64,000 bases of DNA from CAZLMW01 sp964560875 (GCA_964560875.1 CAZLMW010000018.1:23424-87423); one strand, 5' to 3'. Shown: positions 15,299-24,923, counted from the first letter of the stretch. The notes: a model not told the origin generated them from the letters alone. Numbers and translations: made by a program.

Positions 15299-17154
15299 AG
15301 CGCCTCGTTTCGCGGGCATGGGTCCGTTTTCCGGCCGTCCTCGTCTGCCTCGGTGCGCTCGTCGCGACCGGTTGCGCGGCCGATGACATGGGCGATGACG
15401 GCGAGCTCGGCACGTTCTCCTTCGCGTTGACCGGCGTGATTCCCGGGGTCAAGGCGATGGAGGTCAAGGTCTTCAACGGCCCCGTGACGTCGCTGACCAA
15501 GGTCCACAAGTTCGAGCTCGGTTGCATCCCGTACGTGACCGGCGCGGATTCGTCGAACAACGCGTTTACGCTCGACAAATTGCCCGCGCGGGACGACTAC
15601 TCGATCCTGGTCAACCTCTACAGTGATGACGCCTGCACGAAGCTGACGGTCCGCGGTTACCGAGGCGGTATCACGGTCGCACCCGGCACCGAAAAGGACG
15701 CGACGAAGACGCCCTACTACATTCAGCCCTACCGCATGGGTAAGTTCACGGGGCTGGCGACGGCAAGCGCGATCAAGCGTGCCGAAGTGCAGAAGCTGTC
15801 GTGCACGACAGAGAGCGATTGCCGCGGAGCAAGTGGTCACCCGGCTGCTACCTGCGTCAACAACCAATGCAACCTCGACAGCCTGTTTCCGCTCAACGGA
15901 GGCGCCGGCCGCGCTTTCCCCAACGTCGTGGCCCTGCCCGATGGTCGCGTGGCCATCAGCGGCGGCTTCTCTGTGCAACCGCTCGATGGGCGTTGGACGG
16001 CGACAAAAGAGCGCGTCGAGGTCTTCGATCCCACCCTTGGCCGATTCCTCGACACCGCGCTTTCGATCGACAACTTCGGCGTCGAGGCGCGCGTTGGGCT
16101 GGGCACCGCGATCCCGTGGACCGACTCGACGTTTGTCCAGGTCGGCGGGCAGGGCAAAGTGCGCATCAAGATCGTGCCGCAAGGTGTTGTGTCTGGCTTG
16201 ATGGACGCCGAATGCGCCGGCGGCGCTGCAGCTTGCCCGGTATCCAAAGCTGTGTGGCATGTCGACGTGACCAAGAAGTCCTCCTCCGGAACGTTGTTGC
16301 CCGGTCCGATCGCGCTGCCGGTCGTGGCCAAGGTCGCGACATCGGCCGGAACCCGGGTCCTCGTGGCCGGCGGCGTTGAAGTTCCCGTGCCGACCGCTGG
16401 CGACATTCCGCGCCGGGGTGAAGCGCTCCTTTGCAACGTCAGCTCCGGCTCATCGGACTGCAACGAGGCAAAGGCGAAGATGAAAACGGGTCGCGCCAAC
16501 GCGACCTGGGCTTGTGTGAAGACGAGCGCAAGCGGTTGCACGCATCTGCTGATCATCGGCGGCCGCTCCGCGAAGAGCTCCGCCGCGCCGCTGGCCGAGG
16601 TCTACAACGCGCAGACCGACACGTTCGACGAAGTGAACGTCGAAGGAACGCCGCCGCCACAGGCGCACGGCGGTTCGCTGGTTCGGGCTGGCAACCGGTT
16701 CTACCTGCTCGGCGCTTCGGGACAGCGCCTCTTCCTCGAAGGCCGCACGCCCAAGTCCACGAGCCCGATCGCGCCCTATCGCCTCGATGTCGACACATCA
16801 TCGAGCACCTTCAAGGTGACCTTCTCCAAGGTGAACGTGACGGCCTCCGGCGTCTCCGGCGGAGGTGCCCGTGCGCTCGTTGCCGCGATCGGTTTCTCGG
16901 ACGGCAGCGCGGTCATGGCCGGCGGCGTCGACGCCAAAAACCAGATCGTGTCCGACGCCATCGTCATCAACAAAGACGGTGTCGGCGACGCCCGCGTGCC
17001 CCTCGAACAAGCCCGATACGGCGCCGGAATCGCCCCGATCACGGCCAGCGGCCCCCTCAATGGGTGCGCGCTGCTTGCTGGCGGTATCGGAACGGCGAAC
17101 GGCGGGGTGGCACCGACCCACCACGTCGAGGTGTATTGCCCGCCGGCTCCGTAG
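15295..17154 (+). CDS. Kelch-like beta-propeller lipoprotein
   Basis: A 619-residue protein starting with a lipoprotein signal peptide: basic n-region (MKRLVSRAWVR), hydrophobic core and VATGC lipobox with Cys 27. After a first domain of about 170 residues with paired cysteines, the rest has kelch-like blades (NVVALPDGRVAISGG, RVLVAGGVEV, HLLIIGGRS, DGSAVMAGGV, NGCALLAGGIG) as in a six-bladed propeller. Such lipoproteins are common in myxobacteria and their ligands are unknown. The ATG overlaps the stop of the PEGA gene by four bases, so both are probably made together and may work on the same envelope structure. Start choice is supported by the overlap and the lipobox. Confidence 0.82.
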   Translation: MKRLVSRAWVRFPAVLVCLGALVATGCAADDMGDDGELGTFSFALTGVIPGVKAMEVKVFNGPVTSLTKVHKFELGCIPYVTGADSSNNAFTLDKLPARDDYSILVNLYSDDACTKLTVRGYRGGITVAPGTEKDATKTPYYIQPYRMGKFTGLATASAIKRAEVQKLSCTTESDCRGASGHPAATCVNNQCNLDSLFPLNGGAGRAFPNVVALPDGRVAISGGFSVQPLDGRWTATKERVEVFDPTLGRFLDTALSIDNFGVEARVGLGTAIPWTDSTFVQVGGQGKVRIKIVPQGVVSGLMDAECAGGAAACPVSKAVWHVDVTKKSSSGTLLPGPIALPVVAKVATSAGTRVLVAGGVEVPVPTAGDIPRRGEALLCNVSSGSSDCNEAKAKMKTGRANATWACVKTSASGCTHLLIIGGRSAKSSAAPLAEVYNAQTDTFDEVNVEGTPPPQAHGGSLVRAGNRFYLLGASGQRLFLEGRTPKSTSPIAPYRLDVDTSSSTFKVTFSKVNVTASGVSGGGARALVAAIGFSDGSAVMAGGVDAKNQIVSDAIVINKDGVGDARVPLEQARYGAGIAPITASGPLNGCALLAGGIGTANGGVAPTHHVEVYCPPAP

Positions 17155-17160
17155 CTGCTG

Positions 17161-19221
17161 ATGCGCCGCGCCGAGCGGTCGCGCCCTGCGATCCCATCCG
17201 AATCCATCCTCGCCGCCGGCGCCCTGGTCGCCGGATTCGCATGGCTTGTTGCTCCCGGTGCGGCGTTCTTTGATAGCGGCGAGCTCGCAACCACGGCCCT
17301 CGATCTCGGCGTACCCCATCCCACCGGGTTTCCGCTGCTGAACCTGGCCGGGCACGCCATCGCGATGGTTCCGCTCGGTCCCGCATCGTCGCGCGTGCAC
17401 TTGCTCGGTGCCGTGCTGACCGTCGCGGCGGCTTTGGTGTGGCTGGTGACGTTGCTCGGCTCGCGATCAAAACAGCTCCCCGGCGAAACGTGGTTGTGGT
17501 TGGCGACGCTGGCGGTGGCCGTCGCAAGCCCGTCCCTGGTGCGTCACGCCATCGCGACCGAGGTGTATCCGCTCGTCCTGTTGCACGCCGCGTGTCTCGC
17601 GCTGGCGGCCTCGCATCACCATCCGCGCGCGCTGGCCTTCGTCTCGGGACTCGTCGCGATTTCGGTTGGAATCCACGCCGAATCGGTGCTGCTTGCCGGC
17701 CTGACGCTGATTGTCGTGCTGGCGATGAGGCTGCGGGCTGGCGGGGTCACGAGGCTTGGCGGTTCCGTCGCGGCCGGGCTCACATTCGTGGCTGTCGGAG
17801 GTCTCGTGATCGCCTATTTGCCGCTGGCGGCCACGCGTCCCGCCGGATTCAGTTGGGGTGACGTCACGACGCCCGCGGCGTTATGGGATCACCTGTCCGC
17901 CGCGAGCATTCGCCGCGCTTTTGACAGCGATATCGGCACTGCGGGCGCCGGCGTGGCCGTCATGCGCCTTGGAGCGGGAGTCTGGCGCGACATCGGGTAT
18001 CTCCTGCCGGTCGCCGGGATCGGCGTCGCGGCGGCTTGGCGAGACAGTCCGCGCGCATGCGTTGCCACCGGCGCATTGATCGTGGTGGATGCGCTCTACA
18101 GCGTCCTGATCAACCCGATGGGCCTTGTCGACCAGCAGTGTGGGCTCATTGTCGCGCTCGGTCTCGGCGCGCTCGCGGCGCGTGGCTGTGTGGCCGCGGT
18201 CGAGTTGTTGGCGACACATGGAAAAGCAGTCGCGGTGGTCGCGCTTGTCGGCCTTCTTTCAATCGCCGGCTTGCGCGCCACGGACGCCATCGCGGCCCAG
18301 CATCCGGCGTCGATCGTCTCGATGGCCCGGTGGACGGGAACCTGGTTGCAGCGTCGACCCGCCGGACAGCTCGTTGTCGTCTCGGCCGACCACACGGCGT
18401 CCGGCTGCGTTCACGCCCAGGTCGCCGAAGGGCAGCGCCCCGACGTCCTCTGCATGCCCGGTGTGTTCGCGCGGCAACCTCGCATGTTGAAAGTTCTCGC
18501 CCGGACCGGTCGCTCCGGCTTCGACGCCGCGATCGTACCCACCCGAAAAGCCGAAAATGTGCGCGATATGGCCGCCGCGATGGCCAAGTGGCTGCGCCCA
18601 CCCCTGCGCAACGGACCGGTCGGTTGGGAGCTTGGCAATACGGCCGAAGACGCCCAGGTCGCGGCCCATTTCCGGCCCGGATTTCCGGCGGGAGAGGTCA
18701 CGCTCGGCGCGGTTTCCGACCGGGATGTTCGCCGCGCCGTCGCCTCTGGCATCGAAGCAGCGGAGGCGTACTGCGGCGTCGACAACGTGACGTGTCCACC
18801 CGGGAGTGAAGCCGCACGTTTTGTCGCGCGATGGGCGTCCGTCACCGCCGCGCGCTTGCTCATCGCCAATCGCCCCGGACCCGAAAGCTTGCTCGACGCG
18901 GCCATCGCATGGTCGCCGCGCGATCCGCACATCCTCAACAACCGTGCCGTTTGGCAGCTGTCGGTCGGCGATATCGGGGGAGCCCGCAAGACGGCCGCGA
19001 TCGCGATGGCGAGCCCCGTGCCGTACGCGCCCATCTACCGAACCGCCACCCGCGCCGCCCTGGCGGCCGCCGACGTGGACTCCGCAATCACGCACGCCAA
19101 GCGGTTGCTCGAACTCCGACATCACAGCCCTGGCAGCCAACGTTGGCTCCGTCGTCTCGCCCGCGACGCTGATCCCGCGGTCTCCACCCGGCTCCTGGCC
19201 CTTGTCGGTCGCGGCGGATGA
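17161..19221 (+). CDS. DUF2723-type multi-pass membrane protein, probable glycosyltransferase
   Basis: A 686-residue protein with about ten membrane segments in the first 420 residues and a soluble C-terminal part with TPR-like helices (HILNNRAVWQLSVGDIGGAR). The signature FFDSGELATTALDLGVPHP near residues 35-55 is that of DUF2723, a group with a GT-C-like architecture related to protein O-mannosyltransferases: the Asp-Glu pair sits in the first periplasmic loop, where GT-C enzymes place catalytic acids. It probably transfers a sugar from a lipid carrier at the periplasmic face; donor and acceptor are unknown. It begins 6 bp after the kelch-like lipoprotein gene, which suggests one operon and perhaps a glycosylated envelope protein as target (inference). 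Confidence 0.78.
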   Translation: MRRAERSRPAIPSESILAAGALVAGFAWLVAPGAAFFDSGELATTALDLGVPHPTGFPLLNLAGHAIAMVPLGPASSRVHLLGAVLTVAAALVWLVTLLGSRSKQLPGETWLWLATLAVAVASPSLVRHAIATEVYPLVLLHAACLALAASHHHPRALAFVSGLVAISVGIHAESVLLAGLTLIVVLAMRLRAGGVTRLGGSVAAGLTFVAVGGLVIAYLPLAATRPAGFSWGDVTTPAALWDHLSAASIRRAFDSDIGTAGAGVAVMRLGAGVWRDIGYLLPVAGIGVAAAWRDSPRACVATGALIVVDALYSVLINPMGLVDQQCGLIVALGLGALAARGCVAAVELLATHGKAVAVVALVGLLSIAGLRATDAIAAQHPASIVSMARWTGTWLQRRPAGQLVVVSADHTASGCVHAQVAEGQRPDVLCMPGVFARQPRMLKVLARTGRSGFDAAIVPTRKAENVRDMAAAMAKWLRPPLRNGPVGWELGNTAEDAQVAAHFRPGFPAGEVTLGAVSDRDVRRAVASGIEAAEAYCGVDNVTCPPGSEAARFVARWASVTAARLLIANRPGPESLLDAAIAWSPRDPHILNNRAVWQLSVGDIGGARKTAAIAMASPVPYAPIYRTATRAALAAADVDSAITHAKRLLELRHHSPGSQRWLRRLARDADPAVSTRLLALVGRGG

Positions 19222-19252
19222 CCTCATCCCCGCCGTTGGTTATCGTGCCGAC

Positions 19253-20923
19253 ATGGCGCGTATGGTTCCCGGAAATGGCCCCCGCAAAGGTCAGACATTG
19301 TCGATTCAGCGGCGCCTGTACGACACGTTTTCAACCGAGCTGGAATCGAACTTCCTCGTCGTGGATCGGCCGACCTGGATCGACCGTGATCCCGCCACGT
19401 CTCTGCCCGCGGACGGCCGCGCGGACTGGCTGATCGCCCACCCCGATCGCGGCATCATCCTGCTTGACGTCGTTCACGGGGGCCTCAGCTACGACCCGCA
19501 TGTCGACACGTGGCGCGGCGGCGTTGGCTCCGTTCGAATCGACGATCCCTTCCTCCGCTTGCAGCGCGACGGCGAAAGGCTCGGCGACGCTCTCTCAGCC
19601 GACCCCGGCGCCCTTCCCGTACGACCCGTCATCGGCCACGCTGTCATTGTCCCGGATATGCGCGTGCCGCGAGATGGGTTCGCTGGCCACGCCCCGGCCG
19701 ACCGCGTCATCGATAGCGTCGGCCTCGGGTCCATCGCTGAACGTATCGACGGTGTCTTCAGCCACTTCGAGGCCCGCGACGGCGGCTCGGGCAACGCTTC
19801 GCCGCGCTGGTGGTGGCGCGTGCTCGAACGCAGATTCGCGACGCCTGCCGCGGTGCGGGATCGCCTGGGTGCACGGTTGCGCCGGGACCGCGAAAACATG
19901 CTCGCCTTGAGCGATGAGCAGGTCGGGGTGCTCGATATGCTGGCCCGGGTGCGTCGCTTGACCGTGTACGGGCCGGCGGGAACCGGAAAGACGGTGCTCG
20001 CCATCGCCAAAGCACACATGCTCGCCGAGCAGGGCATGCGGGTCCTGCTGACCTGCTACAACAAGGCCCTCGGACGCCACCTGCAAGCCGTCTGCGCCGA
20101 TGAGCCCCGGATCAGCGCGATCCATTTTCACGAGCTCTGCTACGACCTGCTCGAGCTCAAGCGCCGCGGCATCCAGCCCCCGAGCGCCGGACGCCAGCGA
20201 CACCTGTTTTACAGCGAAGAGCTTCCAGCGCGCGTGATCGCGGCTGCTGATCGTCTGCCACAGCGTTACGACGCGCTTGTGGTCGACGAAGGACAGGACT
20301 TCAGCCCCTCCTATTGGCGCGCCCTCAACGCTCTGTGCGTCGACTCGGAGACGGCCATTCGCTACATCTTCTACGACGATCGGCAGCGCATCTTTGGGCT
20401 GGATGGCGGCCATGTGCACACCGTCCCCGGCGCTGATGAGGCGGTCGTCCTCCGCACGAATTGGCGCAACACCCGCGCGATCCACGGCCACCTCGCCAAG
20501 GTCGAACCCACGCTGCGCGACACACCGTGCGCATCTCCAGCCGGCGTCCCCGTCCGCGTTCAGCCGCTCGTCCCCGACCGCCGCCAGGCGCTCACTGGCC
20601 TGTTGTGGCGCCTCGTCGCCGACGAAGGGGTCCCTGCCAGCGACATCGTGATCCTGAGCGGCCGCAGTCCCCAAAAGAGCGCGACCATGGAGCTGCGCCA
20701 ACCGATCGCTGGACTCCGGCTCACCTTGTCTCCGACGCCGGGCTCGGTGCTCGTCAGCTCGATCCACGCCTACAAGGGCCTCGAATCGCCCGTCGTCATC
20801 CTCACCGAGCTCGACCACTGGCCACCCGAACGCGCCCGTCGCCTCTACTACGTCGGCGCATCCCGAGCGATGAACCTGCTGTGCGTCATGGCCGATGCCA
20901 ACGTCGTTCGGGGCGAGCTGTGA
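19253..20923 (+). CDS. SF1 helicase with N-terminal NERD-like domain
   Basis: A 556-residue protein. Residues about 10-110 match a NERD (nuclease-related) domain in layout (GRADWLIAHPDRGIILLDVV, then HGGLSYDPHVDTWRGG), but the usual acidic-x-Lys end of the active site reads LDVVHGG without the Lys. The remainder is a UvrD-type SF1 helicase: motif I GPAGTGKT, motif II VVDEGQDF, motif V SIHAYKGLESPVV, motif VI YYVGASRA. It should move on single-stranded DNA using ATP; repair and phage defence are both possible roles. ATG at 19253 is chosen; another ATG lies three codons later. The frame is open upstream but overlaps the DUF2723 gene. Its stop overlaps the GTG of the next gene. Confidence 0.82.
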   Translation: MARMVPGNGPRKGQTLSIQRRLYDTFSTELESNFLVVDRPTWIDRDPATSLPADGRADWLIAHPDRGIILLDVVHGGLSYDPHVDTWRGGVGSVRIDDPFLRLQRDGERLGDALSADPGALPVRPVIGHAVIVPDMRVPRDGFAGHAPADRVIDSVGLGSIAERIDGVFSHFEARDGGSGNASPRWWWRVLERRFATPAAVRDRLGARLRRDRENMLALSDEQVGVLDMLARVRRLTVYGPAGTGKTVLAIAKAHMLAEQGMRVLLTCYNKALGRHLQAVCADEPRISAIHFHELCYDLLELKRRGIQPPSAGRQRHLFYSEELPARVIAAADRLPQRYDALVVDEGQDFSPSYWRALNALCVDSETAIRYIFYDDRQRIFGLDGGHVHTVPGADEAVVLRTNWRNTRAIHGHLAKVEPTLRDTPCASPAGVPVRVQPLVPDRRQALTGLLWRLVADEGVPASDIVILSGRSPQKSATMELRQPIAGLRLTLSPTPGSVLVSSIHAYKGLESPVVILTELDHWPPERARRLYYVGASRAMNLLCVMADANVVRGEL

Positions 20924-21912
20924 CCCATCCGCTTGCCACGTGCCTCGTCTTCAGCGCGGTCCTATGTCTGGCGGCCGGAGGATGCGGCCGAAAAGACGCG
21001 ACGCCCTCGAAACAGCCGGAAGCTCCGGGGTCAGTCGAGACCAAAGTCGCCAGGAAGCCGAAAATCCCGCGTTTTTGTGTGATGGCCGTGCGCGTTGAAG
21101 TCGTCGCCCATCCCGCGACCCGCCTTTCGCCCACCGTCTTGCGCGAGCCTATCGCCAAGATGCTCGCCGATTTGCCACATGTCGCAGGTTTGAAAGACAA
21201 AGCCGATCAGCCCGAGAAGTCGTGCGCCAAGACCGCGTCGCGGGATGAGAAAGTGGGCATCCTGCTGCAAATAACCGCGACGCTGCGCGGTACCGATGGC
21301 AAGGAAGTCCCCGCGAACGCGCCGGCCAGCGCGGGGCAAATGCACATCAAGACAACGGTCCACGCCGAGCGAGGCGATGAAAACGGGCGGCCGGAGATCG
21401 GGCTGAGCTCCATGCAAGCGGCGGTTCCGGTCACCGCGCGCCATATCGACAAGCTCGATCGGTTCTCGGCGGTTCGCGTTGTTCGGGCGGCGGCCTTCGC
21501 GGCGTCCGATGCCCTCGGCCAGCTTGCGGTGCGCCACGTCGATGACGCGACCGTTCGCGGGTACCTTGCCAGCGATACTGTGTGGCAGCGCGTCGCCGCC
21601 GTTCGTGAAGTCGGCGAACGCGGCATCGAAGAGGAGCTCGAAGCGATCCACGAAGCCGCACGATCCAGCCGCAAGGATATCGCCCTGGTCGCCATCGCCA
21701 CGTTGGGGCGGCTCGGCAAGAAGGCTTCCGTGGATGTCCTCATCGAGGCTCTTGATCGGCCCGCGGTCGCCGTGATCGACGCCGCGCTTGTCGCCCTGGC
21801 CGATATCGGAGACGGGCGCGCAGTTGAAGCGATCACCCGCATCGCCAAGACACATCCCGCACCATGGGTTCGTCGTCGCGCGCGCTCGTTGCTGCGAATG
21901 GACGGGAAGTAG
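20920..21912 (+). CDS. HEAT-repeat lipoprotein
   Basis: A 330-residue protein with a GTG start overlapping the helicase stop (GTGA). The N-terminus is a lipoprotein signal (hydrophobic core then AAGGC). Residues about 40-190 form a beta-rich domain (FCVMAVRVEVVAHPATRLSP, VGILLQITATLRG), and about 200-330 contain three HEAT repeats (VWQRVAAVREVGERGIEEEL, DIALVAIATLGRLGKKASVD, AVIDAALVALADIGDGRAVE). It is probably a periplasmic binding scaffold. Why it is coupled to a helicase gene is not clear; the overlap may only reflect compact packing. No function can be named. Confidence 0.78.
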   Translation: MTHPLATCLVFSAVLCLAAGGCGRKDATPSKQPEAPGSVETKVARKPKIPRFCVMAVRVEVVAHPATRLSPTVLREPIAKMLADLPHVAGLKDKADQPEKSCAKTASRDEKVGILLQITATLRGTDGKEVPANAPASAGQMHIKTTVHAERGDENGRPEIGLSSMQAAVPVTARHIDKLDRFSAVRVVRAAAFAASDALGQLAVRHVDDATVRGYLASDTVWQRVAAVREVGERGIEEELEAIHEAARSSRKDIALVAIATLGRLGKKASVDVLIEALDRPAVAVIDAALVALADIGDGRAVEAITRIAKTHPAPWVRRRARSLLRMDGK

Positions 21913-22026
21913 TCGCACTCGCCAGCGGTTCGAAGAAGAGATCGACGCGGCGGCAGCTTGATTGGCGTCGCGAAAACCCGCGCTTTGCGTTAGAAAGCCG
22001 GCCCGTCCGACCCACTGGAGGCGCAT

Positions 22027-23412
22027 GTGAACGTTCTCGACACCCGCTTTCATCTTGTTGGCATCGGAGGCATCGGCGTCTCGGCTGTCGCCAGGCTGCT
22101 CCACGCCCGCGGCGCATACGTGCAGGGCTCCGACGTCCGCGAATCGCAGATCACGCTCGCGTTGCGGGCGCTTGGCGTCAGCGTGCAGATCGGTCACGAC
22201 GCCTCGATGCTCGACACCGCCGACGTCGTCGTCCGCTCCACCGCGATCCCGGAAACCAACCTCGAAATCGTCGCCGCCCACGCGCGCGACATGCCCGTGG
22301 TGCACCGTTCCGAGGTTCTCGGCGCGTTGATCGACACCCGCAGCAGCGTCGGCGTCATTGGCACACACGGCAAAGGAACGGTCAGCGGCGCTGTAACCTG
22401 GTTGCTGGATGCTGCAGGCCACGAACCCGGCTACATCATCGGCGGCCTGCTCGAGAATTTCGGCGACAACGCCCGCGACGGAAAGACCTGGCTGGTCGCC
22501 GAGATCGATGAAAGCGACGGCTCACTTGTCAACACCCGCCCGCAGATCGCGATCCTGAACAACCTCGAGCTCGATCACCTCAACTACTACGACAGCTGGG
22601 ACAAGCTCGAAGCCGCCGTGATCCGCTTCTTCGTGGACAACCCGCGGCTGCAAAAGTGCGTGATCAACGCCGACGACCCCGGCGCGCGCGCCATCGCCGC
22701 AAAGCTGCGTGAAAAAGGCCTCGGCGACCGCATCGTGACGTTCGGGTTCGCCAGCGAAGACGCCGACTACCGCGGGATAGACCTGCAGACGTCGCGCATG
22801 TCCGCGCAGTTCACCGTACACGGCGCCGATGGTGTGCTCGGTTGCACGTCGATCTCCCTGCCCGGCTCCTACAACGCAAGCAACGTGCTCGGCGCGATGG
22901 CCGCGTGTCATGTCGTCGGCGTGCCCTTCGATGTGATCGCAGCTGCAGCGCCGGCCTATCGCGGGCTCGAAAACCGGTTCACCCTCGTCGACGCCGATGG
23001 TGTCGAGGTCGTGAAGGACTACATCAGCCATCCAACCGGGATCCGACGGGTGCTCGGCGCGGCGCGTGAGCAAGCCCGCGGCGATGTGGTCGCCGTGTTC
23101 AAGCCCTATCGGTTCACGATGATCCACTACCTGCAGGACGACTACGCCGAGGCGTTTGCCGAGGCCGATCGCGTCGTTGTCACCGAGCTGTACACGGCCG
23201 GCGAAGTCCCGATCCCGGGCGTCGACACGGACCTGTTGTGCCGCCGCATCGGCGAGCGATGTGATCAGGTCAATTACGTGCACGACCTCGACGCGATTCC
23301 GCCCTTCCTCGACGAGACCGTCGAGCCCGGTTCGACCGTGCTTTTCTTCGGCGGCGACGACCTGTTCGCCGTTGCGGATGGTTACGTGAGGGCCCGCCGG
23401 GCGCGGGCTTGA
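22027..23412 (+). CDS. MurC-like UDP-N-acetylmuramate ligase
   Basis: A Mur ligase of 461 residues. The N-terminal Rossmann domain (VGIGGIGVSAVARLLHARGA) and the motifs AEIDESDGS, NNLELDHLNYYDSW, FKPYRFTMIHYLQDDY and SHPTGI follow MurC (UDP-MurNAc:L-Ala ligase) or its relative Mpl. The P-loop is IGTHGKGTVSG rather than the usual GTHGKTTT, and the C-terminal motif is FFGGDDLF instead of GAGD. It probably adds an amino acid or peptide to UDP-MurNAc in the cytoplasm. GTG start is supported by GGAGG ending six bases upstream (22017-22021). It is followed 18 bp later by murD; no other dcw genes are near, so this may be a second, specialised copy. Confidence 0.83.
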   Translation: MNVLDTRFHLVGIGGIGVSAVARLLHARGAYVQGSDVRESQITLALRALGVSVQIGHDASMLDTADVVVRSTAIPETNLEIVAAHARDMPVVHRSEVLGALIDTRSSVGVIGTHGKGTVSGAVTWLLDAAGHEPGYIIGGLLENFGDNARDGKTWLVAEIDESDGSLVNTRPQIAILNNLELDHLNYYDSWDKLEAAVIRFFVDNPRLQKCVINADDPGARAIAAKLREKGLGDRIVTFGFASEDADYRGIDLQTSRMSAQFTVHGADGVLGCTSISLPGSYNASNVLGAMAACHVVGVPFDVIAAAAPAYRGLENRFTLVDADGVEVVKDYISHPTGIRRVLGAAREQARGDVVAVFKPYRFTMIHYLQDDYAEAFAEADRVVVTELYTAGEVPIPGVDTDLLCRRIGERCDQVNYVHDLDAIPPFLDETVEPGSTVLFFGGDDLFAVADGYVRARRARA

Positions 23413-23430
23413 GGGGTCGGGAAGCGGCCG

Positions 23431-24891
23431 ATGAACGACGCGACGATGACACCGGGCCAGCGGCTCTTGCAGACCACAGCGTGGTCGGATGTTCGCGGTG
23501 TGGCGTTCGCCGTATTGGGCCTGGGCCGCAGTGGAATCGCTGCTGCAAACGTGCTTGCGCGGCGCGGTGCCGACGTCCAGGCGTACGACGACCGCAACGA
23601 GAGCCAACTCGAAGCGGCTGTGGCCAAGCTCGACAAACGGGTTCGTTGGCGCGCTGGCGGCGGCTACATCGCGCGGCCCGCAGAGATCTGCGTCCTTTCA
23701 CCGGGCATCGCGCCTCACACCGCTTTGTATCGGCGCGCAGACGCGACCGCGGGGGCGTTGATCGGTGAGGTCGAGCTCTTCTTCCGCCTCGACCGCGCCG
23801 ACGACGGCGGACACCGGCTGATCGCGATCTCGGGCACCGACGGCAAGACGACCACCGCGATGATGATCGCCCATCTGTTGCAGACCAATGGCGATGACGT
23901 GTGCCTCGCGGGCAACATCGGCACGCCGTTGTGCGAGGTGTTGGACGAGCTCGAAGCGACGACATGGGTGGTCGCCGAAGTCAGCGCGTTTCAGCTCGCT
24001 ACATGCGTGCGGTTTCGACCTGATATCGCGGTTTTGACCAACGTTGCCGGGGACCATGACGACTGGTTCTCGGGCGATCGCGACGCGTATGCTGCCGCGA
24101 AACGCGCCGTCGCCCGATGCTGCGGGACCGGCGATCGGGTCATCTTCAACGCCGATGATCGCGCTTTTTCCATGATCGATGAGCAGTCTCCCGCCGCTCG
24201 CCACATCGGCTTTTCGGTCAGGGCATCGCGCGAAGACGGCTTCTTCTACAGGGACTCAACGCTTCGTTTCGCCACCGGCGGGCGCGTCATCGACCTGCTG
24301 GCTTCAGCCCAACTTGGCGCCGACACCGGCAACCCACTGCCCGGCCTCCACAACGTCGCCAACGCCCTGGCCGCCTCTGCCGCCGCCTTTTCATCCGGGT
24401 TGAGTTTCGCCGCGATCGAGGCCGGTCTGCGCTCCTTCGTGCCCGCGCCACATCGGCTGCAAGCGGTTGGCACCATCGCCGACGTGCGATTCATCGATGA
24501 CTCCAAGGCGACCAACCCCCACGCCGCCATCGCCGGCCTGCGCGCCACCGTATGCGGCGACGAGGACAAGCTGGTGTGGATCGCTGGCGGAAGCGAAAAG
24601 GACGCCGATTTCTCCGAGCTCGCTGCCGAGGTGGGCGAGCGTGTGCACGCTGCGGTCCTGATCGGGGCGAGCCGTGAACGCCTTGCCGCCGCGCTCCCGT
24701 CCACGGTGTCGACCTGCTTGCGCGACTCGATGCACGACGCCGTCGCCGAGGCTTGGAGCCTGGCCGGACCGAAGGGAGTCGTCCTGCTGAGCCCCGCGTG
24801 CGCGTCTTTCGGTCTGTTTCGTAGCTATGCGCACCGCGGCGATGTGTTCATCGAAGCCGTTCAGCAGCTTCGCGCGGCCGTTGAGAAGTAG
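23431..24891 (+). CDS. murD: UDP-N-acetylmuramoylalanine--D-glutamate ligase (MurD)
   Basis: A 486-residue Mur ligase with MurD signatures: GLGRSGIAAANVLARRGADV (UDP-binding Rossmann domain), SGTDGKTTT (ATP loop), GNIGTPLCE, DDSKATNPHA, and SPACASF near the C-terminus. It adds D-glutamate to UDP-MurNAc-L-Ala in peptidoglycan precursor synthesis. The stretch usually read as DHLDxH is GDHDDWFSG here, so it is somewhat divergent. It forms a pair with the MurC-like gene (18-bp gap). It is convergent with the membrane-protein gene at 24926, separated by a terminator serving the opposite strand. The family call is firm; whether it is the only MurD in the genome is unknown. Confidence 0.9.
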   Translation: MNDATMTPGQRLLQTTAWSDVRGVAFAVLGLGRSGIAAANVLARRGADVQAYDDRNESQLEAAVAKLDKRVRWRAGGGYIARPAEICVLSPGIAPHTALYRRADATAGALIGEVELFFRLDRADDGGHRLIAISGTDGKTTTAMMIAHLLQTNGDDVCLAGNIGTPLCEVLDELEATTWVVAEVSAFQLATCVRFRPDIAVLTNVAGDHDDWFSGDRDAYAAAKRAVARCCGTGDRVIFNADDRAFSMIDEQSPAARHIGFSVRASREDGFFYRDSTLRFATGGRVIDLLASAQLGADTGNPLPGLHNVANALAASAAAFSSGLSFAAIEAGLRSFVPAPHRLQAVGTIADVRFIDDSKATNPHAAIAGLRATVCGDEDKLVWIAGGSEKDADFSELAAEVGERVHAAVLIGASRERLAAALPSTVSTCLRDSMHDAVAEAWSLAGPKGVVLLSPACASFGLFRSYAHRGDVFIEAVQQLRAAVEK

Positions 24892-24900
24892 TCGTCCGCC

Positions 24901-24923
24901 AAAAAAAACACCGCTGTTCGGTG
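24901..24923 (-). terminator. Rho-independent terminator of the 24926-29468 operon
   Basis: On the minus strand CACCG pairs with CGGTG around a five-base loop, followed directly by eight T (A at 24901-24908 on the plus strand). It begins two bases after the stop codon at 24926. It is the clearest intrinsic terminator in the window. Confidence 0.85.

Noticed and set aside
22027..23412. Mpl (peptide ligase) rather than MurC
   Set aside because: Motifs do not decide with certainty; pairing with murD favours MurC, so I kept MurC-like and did not assign a symbol.
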